Positions 1-4,836 of a stretch of DNA of 5,474 nt are shown here, in pieces (positions within the stretch are counted from its first letter, which is position 1; each line of letters opens with the position of its first letter). A model generated the notes under the pieces. That model searched no databases. It saw nothing but the letters and a program-made list of their open reading frames with translations, and was not told the DNA's origin. The DNA lies in the NCBI GenBank assembly GCA_021786555.1, contig JAJYNB010000028.1, positions 1-5,474 on the forward strand. The letters run 5' to 3'. Origin of the DNA: Bacillota bacterium (lineage in GTDB: Bacteria > Bacillota > Desulfitobacteriia > Desulfitobacteriales > JAJXUE01). Made by a program: the position numbers and the translations under genes.

Positions 1-1
1 C

Positions 2-949
2 AAAACCCAGGCGGAAGCAGACATACCCGCTGATTTTGCCCATATTGATCAGCAGAACCTGAATCAGGTTATCAGCGACATGATTAACAGTGCCAAGAAA
101 AGCATTTATGTGGAGCAATATCAGTTTGACCGCAAAGACCTGATGGACTTACTGGCCAACAAAGCAAAACAAGGCGTAGATGTGAAGGTCTTGATCGACC
201 AATCCACCCGTTCAGCGAAAAATACATACAACTATTTGAGGGCCAACGGGGTTAATGTTCAGTACTATCCCACCCAACAGGGGCAGTTGCTCAAGGTCAA
301 GCTCCTGTCTGTTGACGGCAGCCGCGCTTTGATTGGCGGCAGCGATTGGAGTTCAGACAGTACACCTGACCATGACGTGGCTCTGGAGTTGAACAACAAG
401 TCAGCTTGGACGGCCGCCTCGGTCTTCGGCCGGGACTGGAAATTCTCTACGGCCTATGACATAAGTTTACCGGCATCATCCCTGCCTGACGATCATATTC
501 TGCTGGCTACCAACGCCAACATCCAGTCCCAGGTTGCGCGGCAAATCCAGGCTGCAAAGACTTCCATCAGGATTGAATTGCCGCAGTTGACCTATCCTCC
601 CCAGCTGATTTCAGCCTTGGCCGGCTTCGCTTCATCCGGCAAGACCGTACAGGTGATTTTGGATGCGAGCCAGCAAAAAATAAACCAAAGCGCAATTAAC
701 CAGCTAAAAGATTCAGGCGCTCAGATCCGTCAATACCCGTCGGATGCCCAGCACAAACTTAGTGCCCATTTCGCCCTCTTTGACGACCGGGTTATTGTCC
801 TGGGCAGCGCAAACTGGACCCGTTCTTCCTTTACCTACAACCATGAACTGGATGTGATAGTTCCGTCCAAGGATATAAGCGCAAAACTTGCGCAGCAGTT
901 TGAGGCCGACTGGCAAAAGTCTAAAGACGTGGGCAAAAAAGCTCCATAA
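2..949 (+). CDS. Phospholipase D-like two-domain protein, 5' end outside window, both HKD motifs degenerate
   Basis: The reading frame is open from the first full codon in the window (base 2), so the first ATG, at base 80, is almost certainly internal; 26 codons precede it and already look like the start of a PLD domain. Numbering from that ATG, domain 1 covers about residues 1-125, including the PLD-like segment SAKKSIYVEQYQF, and domain 2 covers about 140-285. The motif cores are visible but altered. In the canonical HxKx4D...GSxN pattern, domain 1 reads K72-V-K74...D79 with GGSD in place of GSxN. Domain 2 reads S228-A-H230...D235 followed by an intact GSANW (242-246). Both catalytic His positions are therefore replaced. 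The family normally hydrolyses or transfers phosphodiesters through a phospho-histidine; this member is probably inactive or has another role. Any signal peptide would lie outside the window. The stop is TAA at 947-949, followed by a terminator. Confidence 0.85.
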   Translation, partial: KTQAEADIPADFAHIDQQNLNQVISDMINSAKKSIYVEQYQFDRKDLMDLLANKAKQGVDVKVLIDQSTRSAKNTYNYLRANGVNVQYYPTQQGQLLKVKLLSVDGSRALIGGSDWSSDSTPDHDVALELNNKSAWTAASVFGRDWKFSTAYDISLPASSLPDDHILLATNANIQSQVARQIQAAKTSIRIELPQLTYPPQLISALAGFASSGKTVQVILDASQQKINQSAINQLKDSGAQIRQYPSDAQHKLSAHFALFDDRVIVLGSANWTRSSFTYNHELDVIVPSKDISAKLAQQFEADWQKSKDVGKKAP

Positions 950-964
950 TACCTGCAAACAGGC

Positions 965-1003
965 AAAAACGGCGGGAAGTTTTTTCATTCTCCCGCCGTT
1001 TTT
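965..1003. terminator. Bidirectional intrinsic terminator between convergent genes
   Basis: A perfect 13-bp inverted repeat (965-977 with 991-1003) encloses a 13-nt loop. The GC core CGGCGGGA is flanked by five A on the left and a T run on the right, so a U-tract follows the hairpin on either strand. It lies 15 bp after the PLD-like stop codon. Its right arm lies in the last codons of the minus-strand histidine phosphatase, whose TGA (985-987) sits in the loop. It can terminate both genes. Confidence 0.9.
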
Positions 1004-1614
1004 CTGTTGGTAACATGCGAATTGTCACCGAGAACGAGTCCGGTCGCTATACCATTATTAATCTCGAAAATATTTAGTGCCGTGTTGGGCTGCCACGGTG
1101 TGCGCTCCCAGTCTTTCAGGTCAAATCCCATCAAGTCCGTGACCATTACCTTCAGCGTTACGCCATGACTAACCACACAAAGGTTCCGTGCCGGGTGGTC
1201 CCTGTATAACTGCAGCAATTTAGCTTTGGCCCGGGCCAGGACGTCACCCATGCTCTCACCCCGTGGAAAGCGGTGAAGGTAAGGAGTCTTCGTCCAGCTG
1301 ATAAAACCCTTCGGGTCAGAATGCTGCAGATCCTGCCAGGCCTGCCCCTCCCAGGTACCAAAACTTATCTCCCGGAATTCCTCGCATTCAACCACGGGCA
1401 GGTCGAGCTTTGCAGCAATCACAGCAGCCGTGGACACGGCCCTGCCCAGTGGACTGGAAAAAACCAGTTCTATGTCTTCTCCCGCCAGGCGGTCAGCCAG
1501 CCTTTTGGCTTGTTCCACGCCGGCAGCAGTCAGGGGAGAATCCAGCGAACCCTGTACCAAGCCCGAGGTGTTCCACTCGGTTTCACCATGACGAGTCAAG
1601 AATATTTTACTCAT
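985..1614 (-). CDS. Histidine phosphatase family protein (phosphoglycerate mutase-like / alpha-ribazole phosphatase-like)
   Basis: This 209-residue protein has the full active site of the histidine phosphatase superfamily: the TRHGET motif at residues 7-12 (phospho-accepting His9, Arg8), Arg58 in SSPLGRAVST, Glu82 in EFREISFGTWEG, PRGES at 118-121 and the second His150 in VVSHG. The length is typical of small CobC/GpmB-type phosphatases. Substrate cannot be read from sequence. Alpha-ribazole 5'-phosphate is attractive because CobT, which makes it, is encoded further right on the same strand, but a general phosphatase or a mutase is equally possible. The ATG at 1612-1614 has a strong ribosome binding site, AGGAGAGG, 7 nt upstream (1622-1629). 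No clear promoter precedes it; the upstream gene is on the same strand but has its own terminator in the 155-bp gap. The last codons form part of the terminator. Confidence 0.9.
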   Translation of the reverse strand: MSKIFLTRHGETEWNTSGLVQGSLDSPLTAAGVEQAKRLADRLAGEDIELVFSSPLGRAVSTAAVIAAKLDLPVVECEEFREISFGTWEGQAWQDLQHSDPKGFISWTKTPYLHRFPRGESMGDVLARAKAKLLQLYRDHPARNLCVVSHGVTLKVMVTDLMGFDLKDWERTPWQPNTALNIFEINNGIATGLVLGDNSHVTNRKTAGE

Positions 1615-1690
1615 TCCAGTACCTCTCCTAATGTAAATACCCTTATGAATACGACGTCTGCTCTCATATTCCTTCCGGTAATCCTAAAGC

Positions 1691-1714
1691 AAAAAGCAGG
1701 GCTCTCACCCTGCT
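1691..1714 (-). terminator. Intrinsic terminator of the winged-helix gene
   Basis: On the minus strand a 7-bp GC-rich stem, AGCAGGG / CCCTGCT (1708-1714 with 1695-1701), with a 6-nt loop is followed by four T (1694-1691) and, after GC, three more. It lies about 55 bp past the stop of the gene at 1770-2171. A possible outer stem, GCAAAA/TTTTGC (1689-1694 with 1719-1724), could form instead of exposing the T run. Some transcripts may read through into the histidine phosphatase, which lacks an obvious promoter of its own. Confidence 0.75.
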
Positions 1715-1769
1715 CGGATTTTGCTGCCTTTTTTTGGCTTGTGGACTAGACATTTACAGTGGCTGTGGC

Positions 1770-2171
1770 CTACAGTTTTAATTTCTCCTCCAAATTGGCC
1801 AAACGGTCCTGCAGCAGGGAAATAGCAATCTCCTGGCTGCGCAGGCGCCGTTTGAGCAAGTCTATCTCCTGCTCCCAACTGCTGGAGCCAAAACTGTGCG
1901 GTTCCTGTTTTGAGGTCTCAGTCAAATGGCCGCCTGAGCTTGCAAGACCGAGTACAGCAAACCGGGCATAGCGCGAATTTCTACCCGGGACCATTGAGAT
2001 AATGCCCTCCTCCACCAATTTGTTCAAGGCCCGCTTCAGGGTGACGCTGGCAGTGCCAGTAGTCCGCTGAATTTCTGAAAAAGCGATTTCGAACTCCTGA
2101 TCTCGGTTGGCGCGGTTCTTCTCTGCAAAGAATTCTACAAATTTCTTATGCGTTTTTTCCTTAAGCTTCAA
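1770..2171 (-). CDS. Small winged helix-turn-helix protein with C-terminal coiled coil, probable transcriptional regulator
   Basis: The product has 133 residues. Residues about 5-72 look like a winged helix: a first helix (KKFVEFFAEK), a helix-turn-helix with recognition helix around ASVTLKRALNKLVEEG (41-56), and a wing ending SRYARFAV. A Ser/Gly-rich linker (about 76-98) leads to a coiled coil (about 99-133) with hydrophobic a/d positions I103, L106, L110, I117, L120, L124, L127 and L131, which should mediate oligomerisation. I do not recognise a named family; the DNA-binding part is GntR- or MarR-like in general form. The start is TTG at 2169-2171: an in-frame TAA sits immediately before it, no ATG occurs in frame before residue 60, and AAAGGGG (2181-2187) lies 9 nt upstream. 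The stop is TAG. It is transcribed away from the methyltransferase region with its own terminator. Target genes are unknown; self-regulation is plausible given the repeated box in its promoters. Confidence 0.75.
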   Translation of the reverse strand: MKLKEKTHKKFVEFFAEKNRANRDQEFEIAFSEIQRTTGTASVTLKRALNKLVEEGIISMVPGRNSRYARFAVLGLASSGGHLTETSKQEPHSFGSSSWEQEIDLLKRRLRSQEIAISLLQDRLANLEEKLKL

Positions 2172-2239
2172 TTAACCCGACCCCTTTCTCTTGGTCCACC
2201 AAATTTTTGCTGTTTTCTAAATTACCGTTTACTGGTTTC

Positions 2240-2268
2240 AGCATATGTGTATGTAAGCAGGGTGCCAA
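2240..2268 (-). promoter_or_regulatory. Candidate sigma-A promoter of the winged-helix gene (proximal)
   Basis: On the minus strand TTGGCA (2268-2263, 5 of 6 to consensus) is followed after exactly 17 bp by TATGCT (2245-2240, 4 of 6). Transcription would start near 2233, leaving a leader of about 60 nt before the TTG codon. The spacer contains TTACATA (2256-2250), which recurs in the distal candidate. The call is by eye from hexamers and spacing only. Confidence 0.4.
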
Positions 2269-2309
2269 CTAAGTTTACAAAAAAGTACAAATTTCCGGTT
2301 TGCAGTAAT

Positions 2310-2318
2310 ATTATACCA
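2310..2318 (-). promoter_or_regulatory. Candidate extended -10 promoter of the winged-helix gene (distal)
   Basis: The minus strand reads TGGTATAAT, a perfect -10 hexamer with the extended TGn element, which can work without a good -35; none is seen at the right distance. Transcription would start near 2303, giving a leader of about 130 nt. TTACATA (2327-2321) lies just upstream of the -10. Confidence 0.45.
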
Positions 2319-2429
2319 TATATGTAAATAAATCTCCTGCTATTTGCAAAAAAAATTTATAAAAGCTGACGAGTGATTCTTTTTAGCAAGCAAGCACCCA
2401 TTGGCCCGCAGCCAAATAAACTGTACTAG

Positions 2430-2600
2430 CCCGACTTATTGCAACGGGGTGACGTAAATGGCTATAAAAGTGACTATGTGGACCCCGCAGCATGGCAGTA
2501 CCCGGCTGAACCAGACCCCAATCTTGTTCAGGCCTTGATGCAGGCAGCAATCAACCTCTGGCGGGACTTAACCTCAAAACTAAGCGGTAAAACTGTTTAG
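2430..2600 (+). pseudogene. Start-less coding remnant: C-terminal end of an unidentified protein
   Basis: After a TAG at 2427-2429 the frame is open for 56 codons to a TAG at 2598-2600. The predicted peptide looks like genuine protein: RGDVNGYKSDYVDP, then AAWQYPAEPDPNLVQ and an amphipathic helix, ending LSGKTV. In-frame start candidates are TTG 2439, GTG 2478, TTG 2535 and ATG 2538; none has a proper ribosome binding site. The stop overlaps the AGGAG of the methyltransferase, the arrangement expected when two genes formed an operon. The best reading is the C-terminal tail of a gene whose 5' part was deleted. The NGY...D..AW...PD..LV..M pattern recalls the end of GT-B glycosyltransferases, but that is a weak resemblance from memory. 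It could instead be a short expressed peptide or a coincidental open frame. Confidence 0.45.
2439..2468 (+). promoter_or_regulatory. Weak candidate promoter for the methyltransferase
   Basis: TTGCAA (2439-2444, 4 of 6) and TATAAA (2463-2468, 5 of 6) are separated by 18 bp. Transcription would start near 2475, inside the coding remnant, leaving a leader of about 135 nt. It is the best plus-strand pair I found upstream of the methyltransferase, but hexamers of this quality arise by chance. Confidence 0.25.
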
Positions 2601-2609
2601 GAGAGCGCT

Positions 2610-3200
2610 ATGAGCAGCACTTATTATGATCGCAGTTACTTTTACGGCAGGCGCAAAAGCAACTATGACAATTACGCCAAGACAAAAAGCATATTTTATG
2701 ACTTTGGAAAAATCCTTTACAGAGAGTTCCACCCTGCCTCAGCCTTCGATGCCGGAGGCGCTTTCGGCTACCTGGTGCACGGCTTGCGGCGCCGGGGGGT
2801 GGAGTCCTGGGGCATTGATATCAGCCCTTATGCCGTCAGACATTCTCCCTTTATGCAGTTGGGAGACATAACTAAGCTGAAACCAGGCAGGACTTATGAC
2901 CTGGTAACCTGCACAGATGTACTGGAACACATTCCCGAAGAATTGGTTGAGCAGACCTTGGATGGGCTCTACCTGCTTGCGGGCAAATACCTTGTTCTGG
3001 TGATTGCTTTGGCTGAGCATTCTGCCGACGATCTGGACCGGACCCACGTTTGCATCAAGCCCTATGCCTGGTGGGAGGAACTTTTCAGGCGGTTGGGCTA
3101 CCACCGCTGTGCAGAAAGTGAACAGAGGTTGCGAAAAAGCCGACTCTGCCGCAAAAACATGTGGAGTGAGAAGCTGTTCGTGTTGGAAAAAGGCACTTAA
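2610..3200 (+). CDS. Class I SAM-dependent methyltransferase
   Basis: This 196-residue protein has the Rossmann-like SAM-binding fold. Motif I is AFDAGGAFGYLV (residues 45-56, DxGxxxG pattern). The acidic end of strand 2 is WGIDISPYAV (67-76, Asp70 expected to bind the ribose). LGDITKL (84-90) carries the motif III-like acidic residue. Motif IV is YDLVTCTDVLEHI (96-108). The C-terminal HVCIKPYAWWEELFRRLGY (146-164) is typical of the Methyltransf_11/23 group that modifies small molecules, sugars or glycans. The N-terminal 40 residues are rich in Tyr and charge. The real substrate cannot be told. ATG 2610 has AGGAG (2599-2603) 6 nt upstream, overlapping the stop of the preceding remnant. It is convergent with the CoA-transferase; the 49-bp gap contains a terminator for that gene and no clear plus-strand U-tract terminator. 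Confidence 0.88.
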   Translation: MSSTYYDRSYFYGRRKSNYDNYAKTKSIFYDFGKILYREFHPASAFDAGGAFGYLVHGLRRRGVESWGIDISPYAVRHSPFMQLGDITKLKPGRTYDLVTCTDVLEHIPEELVEQTLDGLYLLAGKYLVLVIALAEHSADDLDRTHVCIKPYAWWEELFRRLGYHRCAESEQRLRKSRLCRKNMWSEKLFVLEKGT

Positions 3201-3227
3201 AAAAGGGTGTACCCCATGGTACACCCT
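3199..3227 (-). terminator. Intrinsic terminator of the CoA-transferase gene
   Basis: On the minus strand a perfect 10-bp stem, AGGGTGTACC / GGTACACCCT (3227-3218 with 3213-3204), with a 4-nt loop runs directly into five T (3203-3199). It starts 23 bp past the CoA-transferase stop. The T run overlaps the methyltransferase TAA. Read on the plus strand, the hairpin has no T run after it, so it is directional. Confidence 0.88.
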
Positions 3228-3249
3228 ATACTTGCTCTAATTGGGGTGC

Positions 3250-4545
3250 TTACAGCACATTCATTCTTTTGGCTTCTTCCCGCAGCCAGGGCCGAAAATC
3301 CGGGTGGGCAATCTCAATCAAGGCTTGAGCTCGTTCCTTAAAGGTTCTCCCACGCAATTTGGCAACCCCAAACTCGGTAACCACATGGTCTACATCGTTT
3401 TTGCTGGTGGTGACCACAGCGCCCTCGCTAAGCCTGGGCACGATACGCGAAATTTTATTTCCCTTGGCCGTGGCAGGAACCGTAATAAACCCTTTGCCAC
3501 CTTGGGAACGGACCGCCCCCCTGGCGTAATCTGCCTGTCCTCCGGTCCCGCTAAACTGTACATGGCCGATACTCTCGGAACAGCACTGTCCAAGCAAATC
3601 CACTTCCACAGCGGCATTCACCGATATCATCTTATATTGTTGGCCAATTACATAAGGATCATTGGTGTAGGAGACCGGGTGCATCTCAATCAACGGGTTG
3701 TTGTCAAGGAATTGGTACAGCTTGTTGCTGCCCAAGGCAAAGGTACCGACCAATTTTCCCTTATGCATGCTTTTCTTTTTCCCTGTAATAACACCTTTTT
3801 CTACCAGGTCAACCATGCCGTCTACAATCATTTCTGTATGAATTCCCAGGTCCTCCTTATTTAAAAGGCACTGAGCCACCGCGTTGGGTATGCCGCCAAT
3901 ACCCAATTGGACAGTAGACCCGTTTTCCACCAAGTCTGCGATATAATGTCCTATGGCCATGTCCCGCTCGGTAATGGGTGCAGACGCCAATTCGGGAATC
4001 GGGCTGCTGCTCTCCACGAGCATCGCAGCGTCATTAATATGAATAAAGCAGTTGCCCAAAGTTCTGGGCATATGGGGGTTTACCTCAAGAATAACGGTTT
4101 TGGCTTTAAGTGCCGCTGTTGTAGTATAATCCACTGATAGGCCGAAACTGAAGTAGCCATGCTCATCCATGGGAGAAACACATGCCATCAGGATGTCCAC
4201 ATCAATGTAATCCGTAATCAGCCGCGGCACATCATGAAAGTAGTTGGGAGTCACAGAAGCCAAGCCCGCCTGCACCATGGCCCGGCTGGCTCCGCTGGTA
4301 AACCAGGAATTGTGGCGGAAATGGACCTCCATACCCGGCTGCAGATAAGATAATTTGCGCAGGGCCAGGAGTTGGTGCAGTACCACTCCTTCCAACTCGT
4401 CCTTCCTTTTTGCCATGGCTTCCAACAGGTCGGGCGGTTCCCCTCCGCCCAGGGGCAAAACGATATGTTGGCCGGACTTGATCACTTTTACTGCTTGCTC
4501 CGGAGTAACCAGCTTGCGTTGATACTCCTCTTTCCACCGACTCAA
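3250..4545 (-). CDS. Acetyl-CoA hydrolase/transferase family CoA-transferase (4-hydroxybutyrate/butyrate CoA-transferase-like)
   Basis: This 431-residue enzyme would move CoA between a carboxylic acid and acetyl-CoA or another acyl-CoA through a glutamyl-CoA intermediate, in the cytosol. The landmarks, in order, are: N-terminal WKEEYQRKLVTPEQAV; the LGGGEP loop (32-37); LGIGGIPNAV (214-223); catalytic Glu238 in LGIHTEM (codon at 3832-3834); GTGGQADYARGA (333-344), the CoA/oxyanion loop; TEFGVAKLRG (390-399); and IAHPDFRPWL near the end. Length and the Glu at 238 fit Clostridium aminobutyricum 4-hydroxybutyrate CoA-transferase, as I recall it. Substrate remains open: 4-hydroxybutyrate, butyrate, propionate or acetate are possible, and no dehydrogenase or dehydratase partner is next to it. 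Start: the longest frame begins at GTG 4554, but that GTG lies inside the ribosome binding site GGAGGTG; TTG at 4543-4545, 6 nt after it, is the sensible start. It is monocistronic with its own promoter and terminator. Confidence 0.92.
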   Translation of the reverse strand: MSRWKEEYQRKLVTPEQAVKVIKSGQHIVLPLGGGEPPDLLEAMAKRKDELEGVVLHQLLALRKLSYLQPGMEVHFRHNSWFTSGASRAMVQAGLASVTPNYFHDVPRLITDYIDVDILMACVSPMDEHGYFSFGLSVDYTTTAALKAKTVILEVNPHMPRTLGNCFIHINDAAMLVESSSPIPELASAPITERDMAIGHYIADLVENGSTVQLGIGGIPNAVAQCLLNKEDLGIHTEMIVDGMVDLVEKGVITGKKKSMHKGKLVGTFALGSNKLYQFLDNNPLIEMHPVSYTNDPYVIGQQYKMISVNAAVEVDLLGQCCSESIGHVQFSGTGGQADYARGAVRSQGGKGFITVPATAKGNKISRIVPRLSEGAVVTTSKNDVDHVVTEFGVAKLRGRTFKERAQALIEIAHPDFRPWLREEAKRMNVL

Positions 4546-4551
4546 AACCAA

Positions 4552-4558
4552 CACCTCC
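4552..4558 (-). promoter_or_regulatory. Ribosome binding site that fixes the CoA-transferase start
   Basis: The minus strand reads GGAGGTG from 4558 to 4552, a perfect 7-base match to the 16S rRNA 3' end. The GTG at its end cannot be both Shine-Dalgarno and start codon. The in-frame TTG at 4545-4543 follows after a 6-nt gap, the usual spacing. Confidence 0.8.
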
Positions 4559-4588
4559 GCAATTGTTTTAGTTTTATTTATCGTTGTT

Positions 4589-4618
4589 CCAGTTCATCCC
4601 ATGCAGCTTGTGAACCGG
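4589..4618 (-). other. Possible stem-loop in the CoA-transferase leader
   Basis: In the minus-strand transcript, CCGGUUCA (4618-4611) can pair with UGAACUGG (4596-4589): 8 bp including one G-U, with a 14-nt loop. It falls in the predicted leader of about 115 nt, roughly 30 nt before the ribosome binding site. No known riboswitch core is recognised. Confidence 0.3.
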
Positions 4619-4665
4619 ATTGTGCCCTAGCATATCTTCAAACTATTCTAATTTTAGCTGAGATT

Positions 4666-4695
4666 TTTATAACATATTTGTGAATTTAATGTCAA
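4666..4695 (-). promoter_or_regulatory. Sigma-A promoter of the CoA-transferase gene
   Basis: The minus strand carries a perfect TTGACA (4695-4690), an 18-bp spacer ending in TGT, and TATAAA (4671-4666). The TGn before the -10 makes it an extended -10 promoter as well. Transcription should start near 4659, about 115 nt before the start codon. It is the strongest promoter in the window by inspection and shows that this gene is transcribed separately from cobT. Confidence 0.8.
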
Positions 4696-4732
4696 GCTTA
4701 TTCTAGCCAATGGTAGTTTCCATGGTGTAAAA

Positions 4733-4758
4733 TGCATTAGAACCACAAAGTTAATGCA
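4733..4758. repeat. Short inverted repeat between cobT and the CoA-transferase promoter
   Basis: TGCATTA (4733-4739) and TAATGCA (4752-4758) form a perfect 7-bp inverted repeat with a 12-bp centre, about 40 bp upstream of the CoA-transferase -35 box and adjoining the cobT terminator. It could be an operator half-site pair or simply part of the terminator surroundings; seven AT-rich base pairs can occur by chance. Confidence 0.3.
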
Positions 4759-4795
4759 AAAACAGCCCTGGAACCTTTAACGGTCCAGGGCTGTT
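4758..4795 (-). terminator. Intrinsic terminator of cobT
   Basis: On the minus strand a perfect 12-bp stem, AACAGCCCTGGA / TCCAGGGCTGTT (4795-4784 with 4772-4761), with an 11-nt loop is followed by T from the A run at 4758-4762. It lies 41 bp past the cobT stop and separates cobT from the CoA-transferase promoter. Confidence 0.92.
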
Positions 4796-4836
4796 GCTTG
4801 AATTCCTTACTAATACATTTACAAATTCTATAAATT

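Larger units (their letters stand above)
2172..2429. other. AT-rich non-coding stretch upstream of the winged-helix gene
   Basis: I find no convincing gene here. The stretch holds the ribosome binding site and candidate promoters of the minus-strand winged-helix gene, and a markedly AT-rich part (about 2270-2375) with A and T runs. It gives way at about 2390 to more GC-rich sequence that resembles coding DNA. That composition change is where the left boundary of the coding remnant should lie. Confidence 0.6.

Noticed and set aside
713..988. 91-codon minus-strand open frame antisense to the PLD-like gene
   Set aside because: It lies almost wholly opposite a domain-supported gene, has no recognisable protein features, and would cross the bidirectional terminator.
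1689..1735. Outer stem GCAAAA/TTTTGC plus TTTTTTT as a plus-strand terminator
   Set aside because: No plus-strand gene ends nearby, and the T run is separated from the stem by several bases; the minus-strand reading explains the structure better.
1273..1749. 158-codon plus-strand open frame over the histidine phosphatase
   Set aside because: It is the reverse-strand shadow of a gene with a complete active site and runs through the intergenic terminator; the composition is not protein-like.
2458..2538. 26-codon plus-strand frame with a GGGGTGA site 5 nt before its ATG
   Set aside because: The spacing is good, but the peptide looks random and the frame overlaps the more protein-like remnant in another frame. 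Kept out of the feature list.
2739..3224. 161-codon minus-strand open frame opposite the methyltransferase
   Set aside because: It is a shadow of the methyltransferase, whose SAM-binding motifs are clear on the plus strand; it would also cross the CoA-transferase terminator.
3204..3227. The hairpin after the methyltransferase as that gene's own terminator
   Set aside because: On the plus strand it is followed by ATACTTGCTC with no T run; the run of T exists only in the minus direction.
3241..3864. 207-codon plus-strand open frame opposite the CoA-transferase
   Set aside because: It is antisense to strongly conserved CoA-transferase motifs and has no domain signal of its own.
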